From the NCBI RefSeq assembly GCF_007830515.1, contig NZ_VLKT01000061.1, positions 1 to 38,453 on the forward strand: a stretch of DNA of 38,453 nt, in the 5' to 3' direction. Every line of letters starts with the position of its first letter. Position 1 is the first letter of the stretch. Below are positions 31,782 through 38,453 of this stretch, one piece after another. A program made the position numbers and the translations under genes. This stretch comes from Mesorhizobium tianshanense (GTDB lineage: Bacteria; Pseudomonadota; Alphaproteobacteria; Rhizobiales; Rhizobiaceae). The notes under the pieces are model-generated. The model searched no databases. It saw only the letters and a list, made by a program, of their open reading frames with translations, and was not told the DNA's origin.

Positions 31782-31795
31782 TTGCATCGCAGCAA
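31782..31795. promoter_or_regulatory. TTGC-N6-GCAA palindrome upstream of the PHA depolymerase gene
   Basis: The sequence TTGCATCGCAGCAA lies about 80 bp before the depolymerase ATG. PhaR proteins of alphaproteobacteria bind TGC/GCA-type palindromes near pha genes, so this is a weak candidate operator. Confidence 0.25.
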
Positions 31796-31874
31796 TTTGT
31801 TGTTAACGTCCCCGCGAGACATCTGGGGATCGGCGCTGCCCGTCGTCCCTTCGGTCGCAGCAGCGGGGTTCTCG

Positions 31875-33152
31875 ATGTTCTACCAATTCTATGAATTGAA
31901 CCACGCCGCCTTGCAGCCGGCACGGCTCTATGCCGACGCGACGCGGATGTTTTACAACAATCCGCTCAATCCGTTTGCGCACACGCCCTGGGGCCGCTCG
32001 GTCGCGGCAACGGCCGAATTGTTCGAGCGCATGACGCGCCGCTACAGCAAGCCGCCATTCGGCCTGACGAAGGCCGTGGTCGACTGGAAAAGCGTCGATG
32101 TCACCGAAAAGACGGTGTGGTCGCGGCCCTTCTGCAATCTGCTCCGTTTCGAGCGGGCCGTTCCCGCCGGCCGCCGGCCTGATCCGAAGCTGCTGATCGT
32201 GGCGCCGATGTCCGGCCACTATGCGACGCTGCTGCGCGGCACGGTCGAGGCGATGCTGCCCCATGCCGACGTGCACATCACCGACTGGGTCGATGCCCGC
32301 ATGGTGCCGCTCAGCGACGGCAGCTTCGACCTCGACGACTATATCGACTACATTGTCGATATGCTGCATGCGCTAGGCCCCGACACCCACGTCATGGCGG
32401 TGTGCCAGCCTTCAGTGCCGGTGCTGGCGGCGGTGGCGCTGATGGAAACGCGGGGCGACCCGTTCGTTCCCTCGACGATGACGCTGATGGGCGGGCCGAT
32501 CGACACCCGCCGCAATCCGACCGCGGTCAACCTTCTGGCCGAGGAAAAGGGCATCGACTGGTTCCGCGACAACGTCATCATGCAGGCGCCCTGGCCGGTG
32601 CCGGGTTTCGGTCGCGAGGTCTATCCCGGCTTCCTGCAGCTTTCGGGCTTCATGAGCATGAATCTCGACCGCCACATCATCGCCCACAAGGACTTCTTCA
32701 TGCATCTGGTAAAGCATGATGGCGACAGTGCCGAAAAGCACCGTGATTTCTATGACGAATACCTGGCGGTGATGGATCTGACCGCGGAATTCTACCTGCA
32801 GACGGTCGACACCGTGTTTGTCCGTCACGCTCTGCCCAAGGGCGAGATGATGCATCGCGGCATGGCCATCGATCCCTCCGATATCCGCAATGTCGCCCTG
32901 TTCACGGTCGAGGGCGAGAACGACGACATTTCCGGCCTCGGCCAGACCCAGGCCGCACACGATTTGTGCGTCAACATCCCCGCGGACAGGCACGCCCACT
33001 ATGTGCAGCCGGCGGTCGGCCATTACGGTGTCTTCAACGGCTCGCGCTTCCGCTCCGAAATCGTGCCGCGCATCGTCGACTTCATCACCAGCTATGGCCG
33101 CCGGACCCGCGTTGCAGTGAAGCCTAAGCTGGTCCGCACCGCCAAAAAGTAG
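31875..33152 (+). CDS. phaZ: Intracellular polyhydroxyalkanoate depolymerase
   Basis: The 425-residue protein degrades stored PHA (mostly polyhydroxybutyrate) on granules in the cytosol. The start MFYQFYELNHAAL is the typical PhaZ N-terminus, so the ATG at 31875 is chosen over the upstream extension. The nucleophile elbow AVCQPSVPVLA has Cys rather than Ser, as in i-PHB depolymerases of the Ralstonia PhaZ1 type. C-terminal VEGENDDISGLGQT and VGHYGVF supply the acid and His. It stands alone between RlpA-like and protease genes. A TTGC/GCAA palindrome lies upstream, and the stop codon lies inside a short near-tandem repeat (33141-33172). Confidence 0.92.
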   Translation: MFYQFYELNHAALQPARLYADATRMFYNNPLNPFAHTPWGRSVAATAELFERMTRRYSKPPFGLTKAVVDWKSVDVTEKTVWSRPFCNLLRFERAVPAGRRPDPKLLIVAPMSGHYATLLRGTVEAMLPHADVHITDWVDARMVPLSDGSFDLDDYIDYIVDMLHALGPDTHVMAVCQPSVPVLAAVALMETRGDPFVPSTMTLMGGPIDTRRNPTAVNLLAEEKGIDWFRDNVIMQAPWPVPGFGREVYPGFLQLSGFMSMNLDRHIIAHKDFFMHLVKHDGDSAEKHRDFYDEYLAVMDLTAEFYLQTVDTVFVRHALPKGEMMHRGMAIDPSDIRNVALFTVEGENDDISGLGQTQAAHDLCVNIPADRHAHYVQPAVGHYGVFNGSRFRSEIVPRIVDFITSYGRRTRVAVKPKLVRTAKK

Positions 33153-33172
33153 GGGGGGCCAAAAGTAGGGGG
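33141..33172. repeat. Near-tandem duplication over the phaZ stop codon
   Basis: Units of about 17 and 15 bp (33141-33157 and 33158-33172), both gccaaaa(a)gtaggggg, repeat the last Lys codon region and TAG. They differ by one A and one G. Confidence 0.85.
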
Positions 33173-33259
33173 CTTGTGCCTGTCCAGTCGATCTGTTGCA
33201 CAATAGCCGCTTTCCCGGCCGTCCGGGTAACCATGTCGTAAATCTGGCCGTTTACATAA

Positions 33260-33265
33260 TTGACA
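33260..33265 (+). promoter_or_regulatory. Candidate -35 element (TTGACA)
   Basis: A perfect TTGACA lies 57 bp before the protease ATG. No strong -10 is found at 17 bp, so the promoter call is weak. Confidence 0.3.
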
Positions 33266-33322
33266 CGGGCTGTAGATCGCCCTTAACCTTTCGTTAATAA
33301 AAAACAAGGGTGAGCGGGGACA

Positions 33323-33940
33323 ATGATTTCCTCAATGGTGGCGCGAAAGCTGCGCGTGTGCGGGGTAGCCGGGCTGGTGATTTCGGGGGGCTGGGCGACG
33401 GCGGCCTCGGCGGCCGAGCCAATGGCAACCGGCGGCCCGACATCGCAGCCGATCGGCCATTACGATTTCTGCAAGACCAACCCGGCCGAATGCTCGATCC
33501 GCCCGGGCAATCTCGCCCCCGCCACCATGACCGGCGCGCTCTGGCGCAAGATCCTCAGTGTCAACGCCAATGTCAACGCCACGGTCAAGGCGATGAGCGA
33601 CTATGATATTTACGGCAGGGACGAGGTCTGGGCCTATCCCGTCAAGGGTATTGGCGACTGTGAGGACTATGTCCTGGAAAAGCGCCGCGAATTGAACCGC
33701 ATGGGCGTGTCCTACGCCGATCTTCTGATAACCGTCGTGCGCAAGCCCGACGGCGAAGGCCACGCGGTGCTGACGGTGCGTACAAGCAAGGGCGACTACG
33801 TCCTTGACAATCTGAACGAAAAGGTCCGCTCATGGGACCGGACTGGCTACCGCTTCCTCAAGCGGCAGGCGACCGACAATACCGGCCGCTGGGTCTCGAT
33901 CCGTGATGGTCAGCAGGTTCTGGTCGGCGCGGTCCAGTAA
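33323..33940 (+). CDS. Transglutaminase-like cysteine protease (BTLCP family)
   Basis: The 205-residue exported protein has an N-terminal hydrophobic signal ending near AASAAEP. It belongs to the bacterial transglutaminase-like cysteine proteinase family. The catalytic Cys is in GIGDCEDYVLEKR, the His in EGHAVLTVRT and the Asp in YVLDNLNE, giving the Cys-His-Asp triad. In several bacteria members of this family process envelope or adhesin proteins; the partner here is unknown. GAGCGGGGAC precedes the ATG. It ends 7 bp from the end of the convergent XRE gene. Confidence 0.9.
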   Translation: MISSMVARKLRVCGVAGLVISGGWATAASAAEPMATGGPTSQPIGHYDFCKTNPAECSIRPGNLAPATMTGALWRKILSVNANVNATVKAMSDYDIYGRDEVWAYPVKGIGDCEDYVLEKRRELNRMGVSYADLLITVVRKPDGEGHAVLTVRTSKGDYVLDNLNEKVRSWDRTGYRFLKRQATDNTGRWVSIRDGQQVLVGAVQ

Positions 33941-33947
33941 CAGGCCA

Positions 33948-34316
33948 TTACTTTGGCTGTTTCAGCGCGGCGCGGATTGATACGGTGATGCGGCGAAGCT
34001 CCTCTTCGTCGAGTTTTTCGATGTTCTCGGCCAGAAGATTGGCGAGCTCGGTGGCGGCTGGGGTGAGGCCCGACGTGTCGAGCTTCACCCGTGGGTGCGA
34101 GGTCTCGGCCAGCCGGGCGAGTTCTTCCGCATCGTCCCATATGACGTTGAAATAGCCGATGATCTTCTGGATCAGCGTCCAGGTCGGCGCGCCACGGCGG
34201 CCATGCTCCAGCGCCGACAGGTAGGCGGCGCTGACGCCGATCGCCTCGGCCATAGCCTTCTGACTGACGCCGCGCTCACTTCGCAGTGCGCGAAGCTTTT
34301 CGCCGAACGGGGTCAC
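33948..34316 (-). CDS. XRE-type helix-turn-helix regulator
   Basis: The 122-residue protein has an N-terminal XRE helix-turn-helix (FGEKLRALRSERGVSQKAMAEAIGVSAAYLSALEHGRRG) and a C-terminal helical part of about 55 residues (ATELANLLAENIEKLDEEELRRITVSIRAALKQ). The GTG at 34316 with GAGGA about 8 bases upstream is the best start; the open frame continues into the Smr gene in another frame. The upstream GAGGA lies in a 15-bp repeat array, so the distance to the ribosome-binding site could vary. It is the last gene of the minus-strand cell-envelope group. Target unknown. Confidence 0.88.
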   Translation of the reverse strand: MTPFGEKLRALRSERGVSQKAMAEAIGVSAAYLSALEHGRRGAPTWTLIQKIIGYFNVIWDDAEELARLAETSHPRVKLDTSGLTPAATELANLLAENIEKLDEEELRRITVSIRAALKQPK

Positions 34317-34320
34317 AAGC

Positions 34321-34365
34321 GCATCCTCATGGGGCGCATCCTCATGGGGCGTGTCCTCACGGGCG
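34321..34365. repeat. 15-bp tandem repeat (two perfect units and one degenerate) over the smr stop
   Basis: GCATCCTCATGGGGC occurs at 34321-34335 and 34336-34350; a degenerate third copy (GTGTCCTCACGGGCG) follows at 34351-34365 and contains the Smr stop codon. Each unit carries ATGAGGA on the minus strand, an SD-like element for the downstream XRE gene. Confidence 0.9.
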
Positions 34366-34890
34366 CGCCCGGCGCAGACGGACGTAGAGCGCGCCCGAGC
34401 CGCCATGGTTGCGGGCGGCATGGTCGTGGCTGGAGACGAGTGGCCTGAATGCGGGGGCCGACAGCCAGGCCGGCACGGCGCGCCGCAAGACGCCGTCGCC
34501 GCCCGACGAGGACCCCTTGCCGGTGATGACCAGTACATAGCGGATGCCGCCGGCATGCGCCCGATGCAGGAAGGAAAACAGCAGCGAATAGGCTTCGTCC
34601 TGGGTCAGCCCATGCAGATCGACGCGGCCTTCTATCGGCAGCCGGCCCTTCGACAGCTTTTCCAGCGTCGGTTCGTCAAGCGCATGCGAAACATGCTGCG
34701 TCTTTGCTTTCTCCGCCGCGGCAGGAGCCATGGCCTGGACACGCGGCGGTGGCTTGGTCTCGTCACCGACGTCCGGACCGGTGTGCCGACTATCGATAGC
34801 GGTCTTGCCCTTCAGCGGTTTGGCCGTGCGCGCCACCAGGTTCCACAGGACCCGGTCGCCCTCGCTCAGCCTGTCGATGCGCCGGCTCAT
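34357..34890 (-). CDS. Smr-domain protein
   Basis: The 177-residue protein has a charged N-terminal region and a C-terminal Smr domain. Its key blocks are DLHGLTQDEAYSLLFSFL, VLVITGKGSSSGGDGVLRRAVPAWL and HGGSGALYVRLRR, containing the conserved DLHG and GKG-HGG residues. Smr proteins nick DNA or cleave RNA or act on translation; no target is evident here. The ATG at 34890 overlaps the stop of the mltA gene (ATGA). Its end lies inside the 15-bp repeat array that also precedes the XRE start. Confidence 0.9.
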   Translation of the reverse strand: MSRRIDRLSEGDRVLWNLVARTAKPLKGKTAIDSRHTGPDVGDETKPPPRVQAMAPAAAEKAKTQHVSHALDEPTLEKLSKGRLPIEGRVDLHGLTQDEAYSLLFSFLHRAHAGGIRYVLVITGKGSSSGGDGVLRRAVPAWLSAPAFRPLVSSHDHAARNHGGSGALYVRLRRARP

Positions 34891-36008
34891 CGCCCCGCCC
34901 CCGAAACAAGCGGACGCGGTATCAGCGCATAGAAATCGGCGGGGTTGCGGACGACCCCGGCGATCTCGCCGGCCGCGCTTCCCGTTCCGGCGAACAGGTC
35001 GCCGCGGGCCGGCCCGGTGATGGCCGAGCCGGTGTCCTGCGCGATCATCAGCCGCCGGAACGGTTTGTTGCCGAAAGCGGTCAGCGACGGCCCATCGATG
35101 TAGAACGGCGTGCCGAATGTATGGAGCAGACGGTCGACAGCGACGGAGCGGCCCGGCGTCAGCGGCACCTTGGCGGCGGCGATCGGGCCAAGTTCCGGGT
35201 CGTCGACTCCCACCTCACGGAAGAAAATATACGAGCGGTTGCGCCACAGGATCTCGTCGATGCGATCCGGATGCGCCTTGAACCAGGCGCGGATCGATTG
35301 CATGGTCACCTTTTCCAGCGGGATCTCGCCTAGCTCGCTCAGGATCTGGCCCGGCCCGGTGAAACGCTGGCCGGATTTGGCGGCGTAGGTGACGCGGCAA
35401 AGCCGGCCATCGGTCATGATGAGCCTGGCTGCACCCTGGACGTGGATGAAGAAGGCGTCGACCTTGTCGGCGAGCCAGGCTATTTCCAGACCCTTGCCGG
35501 CCACATCTTCGCCAGCGAGCGCCCCGCGCTCGATCTCGCCACGGTCGAAATACTCGACCGGTCCGCTCGGCGTTTCCCGACCAAAGGCGAGATAGGGATC
35601 CATACCGGGCGGCCGATTGGCGTCGTCGATGTCGACGAGATCGGCCGGGCCCGACAGCAGCGGCACCGTAAATCGTTCGGTTCGCACCGGTGAAGCGTCG
35701 ACAACGGGTTCATAGAAGCCGGTGACGAGACCGGCGCCGCCGTTTTCCGGCCTTATGTGTGCCGGGATGAAATGACGCTCGAAGAAGGCGCGGGCTTGCG
35801 CCCGGTCCGTTGGCGAAACGGTGCGGGCTGCAGCGTAAGCCTCGGTGAAGGCGTTGAAGTCGATACCGAGCCCGCCGGAACGATAGGGCTTGGTCAGGAC
35901 ATAAAGGGCCGACCGGCGAAAGGCGGCGAAGGCAGGGAGATGGTCATCCTCATCCCAACCGGGCAGATCGCCAAAGGACTTTTCACTGAACGCCTGAGAA
36001 AGCGACAC
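34887..36008 (-). CDS. mltA: Membrane-bound lytic murein transglycosylase A
   Basis: The 373-residue enzyme cleaves peptidoglycan glycan strands to 1,6-anhydro-MurNAc products in the periplasm. The MltA domain is seen in LVTGFYEPVVDAS, in VDAFFIHVQGAARL and in DDPELGPIAAAKVPLTPGRSVAVDR. The 3D domain is seen in AQDTGSAITGPARGDLFAGTG, which carries the catalytic Asp region. No clear lipobox was seen. The start is GTG at 36008. It is 23 bp downstream of the Tim44-like gene and overlaps smr. The order Tim44-mltA-smr-XRE is a familiar rhizobial core arrangement. Confidence 0.92.
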   Translation of the reverse strand: MSLSQAFSEKSFGDLPGWDEDDHLPAFAAFRRSALYVLTKPYRSGGLGIDFNAFTEAYAAARTVSPTDRAQARAFFERHFIPAHIRPENGGAGLVTGFYEPVVDASPVRTERFTVPLLSGPADLVDIDDANRPPGMDPYLAFGRETPSGPVEYFDRGEIERGALAGEDVAGKGLEIAWLADKVDAFFIHVQGAARLIMTDGRLCRVTYAAKSGQRFTGPGQILSELGEIPLEKVTMQSIRAWFKAHPDRIDEILWRNRSYIFFREVGVDDPELGPIAAAKVPLTPGRSVAVDRLLHTFGTPFYIDGPSLTAFGNKPFRRLMIAQDTGSAITGPARGDLFAGTGSAAGEIAGVVRNPADFYALIPRPLVSGAGR

Positions 36009-36031
36009 GACAGGCCTCGCCGCCGCCCAGT

Positions 36032-36736
36032 TCAGTCTTCTTCTTCGGTGGCGACGAGCTTCCAGTTCGGGTCGCGCGAGCGCGTGTCGCGGGCAAAGGT
36101 CCAGACGTCCTTGACCTCCGCGACGGTTTCAGGATCGCCGTCTATGACGGCGCCTGCCTCGTCGCGCGTCGCCGAAATCAGTTCGCTGACGATGCGCAGC
36201 GTGATATGCGCCTCGCCGCCCTTCATCTCGGCGGAAACGATATCGGCCTTGTCGATGCCGACGAAGGAGGACTGGATCTTTTCCGATTTCGCCTCGCGGT
36301 CGCCGATGGCCGCGACAAAGCCGTCATAGACCTCGCGCGACAACAGGTTCTTCAGCGTCTTGCGGTCGCCATCGGCATAGGCCATGACGATCATCTCATA
36401 GGCCATCTTGGCGCCGTCGACGAAGGTCTTCGGGTCGAATGCCGGATCATTGTCCTTGATCGTGCGCAGGCCCTTGTTGAGATCGGTGTCAGGCTTGGCG
36501 AATGCGTCGATCGCCGCGTAGGCGTCGACTGCCGGCTCTCCCGGCGCTCGCTTGCGCGGCAGCGAGACGACGTTCTCGGATTTCTGGGCAGCGTCCTCGC
36601 GCGTCCGGCCCGCCGTATAGGGATCGAAGGGCGGACGTTCGCTGCCGGTGCGGCGGCCGAGCACATTGCGCAGCTGGAAAAAGATCACAACCGCCGCAAC
36701 CAGAAAGAAAATCGTGCCGAAGTCGAAGAATCCCAT
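36032..36736 (-). CDS. Tim44/TimA-domain membrane protein
   Basis: The 234-residue protein has one N-terminal membrane helix (TIFFLVAAVVIFFQL) followed by a linker and a Tim44-like C-terminal domain (FVDGAKMAYEMIVMAYADGDRKTLKNLLSREVYDGFVAAI). Related to the mitochondrial Tim44 domain, it is bound to the inner membrane facing the cytosol, with a role in protein handling not settled. The ATG at 36736 is preferred; a TTG four codons upstream (36748) is possible. It is divergent from fxsA across 178 bp. Confidence 0.88.
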   Translation of the reverse strand: MGFFDFGTIFFLVAAVVIFFQLRNVLGRRTGSERPPFDPYTAGRTREDAAQKSENVVSLPRKRAPGEPAVDAYAAIDAFAKPDTDLNKGLRTIKDNDPAFDPKTFVDGAKMAYEMIVMAYADGDRKTLKNLLSREVYDGFVAAIGDREAKSEKIQSSFVGIDKADIVSAEMKGGEAHITLRIVSELISATRDEAGAVIDGDPETVAEVKDVWTFARDTRSRDPNWKLVATEEED

Positions 36737-36914
36737 ATCTTCCGCCAATCAATCCCTACTCCGGCCGGATCGCCCGGCTGGCAAACAGCCGCGATCGCAT
36801 AGCGTTCAACATTCAAAGCATATAGAACGCAAGCTGCAATCATTCAAATCAAAGGCAGGCATACCTATCTAAAAGGTCCAGTGCCAGCGGCGATTGCTCG
36901 CCGGCCGGCAAAAC

Positions 36915-37436
36915 ATGGAAACGATCGGTCAAGATTTGCGTATTTCGCTGCTTCCCCTGTTCATCATCGCGCTTCCGCTTCTGGAGATTGCCGGTTTCGT
37001 CATTGTCGGCCGCCAGGTCGGCGCACTGGCGACGGTTGGCCTGGTGCTGGCTTCGAGCATAGCCGGTGCGCTATTGTTGCGGCACCAGGGTTTCGGCGTC
37101 ATGATCCGGGTGCGTGCCGAAATGGACGCCGGCCACGACCCAAGCCGCCAGCTCGCGCATGGCGCCATGATCGTGCTGGCAGCGATCCTGCTCATCATTC
37201 CCGGCTTCATATCAGATATTTTTGGCATTCTGCTGTTCCTGCCGCCGGTCCGCGACCTTGCCTGGCGCCTGTTGAAGGGCCGCATCGTGCTGGCGACCGA
37301 TTTCAGCACCGGCGGGTTCCGGGCGAGGCCGCGCGACAAGATCATCGATCTCGACGATGACGACTATTCGCGCGACGACGATTACCGGCGCGGACCGGAT
37401 CACAATTCTCCCTGGCGTCGCCTCAAGGACGAGTAG
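36915..37436 (+). CDS. fxsA: FxsA-family membrane protein
   Basis: The 173-residue inner membrane protein has several hydrophobic helices (about 12-45, 80-105). It has FxsA marks such as LEIAGFVIVGRQVGALATVGLVLASSIAGALLLRHQG and GAMIVLAAILLIIPGFISDIFGILLFLPPVRD. The acidic tail (LDDDDYSRDDDY) is typical of alphaproteobacterial members. FxsA affects F-plasmid exclusion of phage T7 in E. coli; its general role is unknown. The ATG at 36915 has no good Shine-Dalgarno; a TTG upstream is possible. The stop lies inside an imperfect 27-bp tandem duplication. secB begins 121 bp downstream. Confidence 0.88.
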   Translation: METIGQDLRISLLPLFIIALPLLEIAGFVIVGRQVGALATVGLVLASSIAGALLLRHQGFGVMIRVRAEMDAGHDPSRQLAHGAMIVLAAILLIIPGFISDIFGILLFLPPVRDLAWRLLKGRIVLATDFSTGGFRARPRDKIIDLDDDDYSRDDDYRRGPDHNSPWRRLKDE

Positions 37437-37473
37437 GTCGGCAACTGCCTCGGGGACGAGTAGGTCGGCAAAC
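37420..37473. repeat. Imperfect 27-bp tandem duplication over the fxsA stop codon
   Basis: Units at 37420-37446 and 37447-37473 share an uninterrupted 18-bp block (GGACGAGTAGGTCGGCAA) plus GCCTC at the same offset. The block contains the TAG stop. Confidence 0.85.
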
Positions 37474-37557
37474 CTTGTCTTGTCATGCCGACCATGGTAG
37501 CGAACGCCCGATTTCAATCCGGTCAGCGACGCTGCCCAGGCAAAAGGACAACGGCTT

Positions 37558-38064
37558 ATGGCCAGCAAAGACGACGCGCCGACCGGCGCAGCCAGCGGCA
37601 ACGGCAACGGCAACGCGGCGCAGCCTTCGCTTAACGTGCTTGCCCAATATGTGAAGGACCTTTCCTTCGAAAGCCCCGGAGCACCGAACTCGCTGCGCGG
37701 CCGCGACAAGGCCCCCGGCATCGCCATCAACGTCAATGTCAACGCCAACCCGCTTTCGGACAAGCAGTTCGACGTCAACCTGACGCTGAACGCCAAGGCG
37801 TCCTTCGATCAGGAAGTGCTGTTCAACGTCGAGCTGGTCTATGGCGGCGTATTCGCCATCAGCGGCTTCCCGCAGGAGCACATGCTGCCGCTCCTGTTCA
37901 TCGAATGCCCGCGGCTGCTGTTCCCGTTCGCCAGGCAGATCATCGCCGAGGCGACGCGCAACGGCGGCTTCCCGCCCTTGATGCTCGACCCGATCGATTT
38001 CGCCCAGATGTTCCAGCAGAAGCTGGCAGAGGACCAGGCCGCCGGCAAGGTCAAGGTGAGCTGA
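37558..38064 (+). CDS. secB: Protein-export chaperone SecB
   Basis: The 168-residue cytosolic tetrameric chaperone keeps pre-proteins unfolded and hands them to SecA. The SecB core is clear: QYVKDLSFESPGAP near the start, IAINVNVNANPLSDKQFDVNLTLN, YGGVFAISGFPQEHMLPLLFIECPRLLFPFARQIIAEATRNGGFPPLMLDPIDFAQMF and an acidic tail. The N-terminus has a Gly/Asn-rich extension (about 1-22). AAAGGAC lies about 9 bases before the ATG. It is followed by a strong terminator, then directly by a group II intron, which probably separates it from its usual downstream neighbour. Confidence 0.95.
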   Translation: MASKDDAPTGAASGNGNGNAAQPSLNVLAQYVKDLSFESPGAPNSLRGRDKAPGIAINVNVNANPLSDKQFDVNLTLNAKASFDQEVLFNVELVYGGVFAISGFPQEHMLPLLFIECPRLLFPFARQIIAEATRNGGFPPLMLDPIDFAQMFQQKLAEDQAAGKVKVS

Positions 38065-38090
38065 GAATGCTATCTCGGTAGCGTTTGAGA

Positions 38091-38116
38091 AGCCCGGCCT
38101 CGCGCCGGGCTTTTTT
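38091..38116 (+). terminator. Rho-independent terminator of secB
   Basis: A perfect 8-bp stem (AGCCCGGC / GCCGGGCT) with a 5-base loop is followed by a run of six T. It ends 27 to 52 bases after the secB stop. The intron begins immediately after the T run. Confidence 0.92.
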
Positions 38117-38453
38117 GTGTGTGCCGAGCATGATCGACAGCTTGGAGGTGTAAGTCCTCTACCCAGCCTGATGGCGGCGAAGGGTTAGCGAAGCGCAAGG
38201 GCGTCGTCGCAAGGCGGGGTCTGAAGGAAGCGTGGAGCAAACCCGCGACCCGATGGACAAGAACCGGATACGAGGCCTACCCGGCCGGACGAGCGGGCAC
38301 ATGACCGCGAAGTCCATGGTCATCAAGGACCGGGGTGGTAAATCCGGCGGGTGTGCGGGGAAGGCGGTCGATCTTACCTCGGGAGATCTGTGCCGTGTCC
38401 GGAATTCCGGACTGAGCCCGCCGTGAGGCGCGCTGATCGCGGTGCAGAAGTCA
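38117..38453 (+). ncRNA. Group II intron, 5' part (runs off the window)
   Basis: The sequence after the secB T run begins GTGTG, the group II intron 5' consensus. It continues with typical domain I blocks of bacterial group II introns: GGAGGTGTAAGTCCTC, TCTGAAGGAAGCGTGGAGCAAACC and TTACCTCGGGAGATCTG, ending near GGTGCAGAAGTCA. The last of these usually lies shortly before the intron-encoded reverse transcriptase, which would start beyond the window. The exact 5' end could be 38117 or 38119. Insertion immediately downstream of a terminator hairpin is typical of class C introns, but the class is not proven here. Confidence 0.85.

Noticed and set aside
1..38453. CRISPR arrays, tRNA or rRNA genes, and replication origins.
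   Set aside because: No regularly spaced repeats, no tRNA cloverleaf or rRNA sequence, and no origin-like clusters were recognised by eye. A tRNAscan or CRISPR search could not be run.

Overview
The window looks like a piece of a Mesorhizobium-type (Rhizobiales, Alphaproteobacteria) chromosome. The evidence is the high GC, the protein families, the rhizobial intergenic repeats and the core block mltA / Tim44-like / fxsA / secB near the right end. No database search was possible, so family names come from motifs and remembered homology.

Layout. (1) 1-345: the 3' end of an IS5-type insertion sequence. (2) 345-788: no intact gene, only a frame-broken SPW-repeat-like remnant. (3) 789-12446, minus strand: eleven closely packed genes. 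From the upstream end they are a Cys-rich exported protein, a Met-rich DUF305 protein, DUF5676, DUF2933, an ICMT-like membrane methyltransferase, a Tat-exported multicopper oxidase, a copper-type P1B ATPase with an unusual CPD motif, a frameshifted MFS transporter, an MBL/beta-CASP nuclease, an AMP/thymidine-phosphorylase-like enzyme and a PRPP-synthetase-like enzyme. Copper handling at the front thus runs into nucleotide and RNA turnover at the back, with ATGA or GTGA overlaps at several junctions. (4) A divergent region at 12447-12558 holds one TTGA-N6-TCAA (FixK/FNR-type) box, placed near -41.5 of a plausible promoter on each side. To its right lies an ATP-grasp-like gene with unusual motif order (12559-13842), then a small exported protein.

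(5) 14353-19190: an OmpR-wHTH/BTAD/TPR regulator diverges from a CysK-like enzyme and a group II PLP decarboxylase, resembling a small biosynthetic cassette. (6) 19242-25499: a catabolic-looking group, namely a Tat-type solute-binding protein, an alpha/beta hydrolase, an isochorismatase-fold hydrolase, a DddP-like M24 protein that lacks the DddP catalytic Asp, and a GlxA-type AraC regulator. Two rhizobial palindromic repeats lie between these genes. (7) 25642-30328: reverse transsulfuration (cystathionine beta-synthase plus gamma-lyase/synthase), an FAD/NAD(P)-binding pseudogene broken by a 22-bp tandem duplication and a 1-bp insertion, and an Rrf2 regulator.

(8) 30757-33940: a small membrane protein, an RlpA-like DPBB protein, an intracellular PHA depolymerase and a BTLCP transglutaminase-like protease. 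(9) 33948-38064: an XRE regulator, an Smr protein, MltA, a Tim44-like protein, FxsA and SecB. The secB terminator is followed at once by the 5' part of a group II intron that runs off the window.

The most unusual points are the shared FixK-type box, the copper/nucleotide super-operon, the CPD ATPase, the motif order of the ATP-grasp-like gene, and several short tandem duplications that sit exactly over stop codons.
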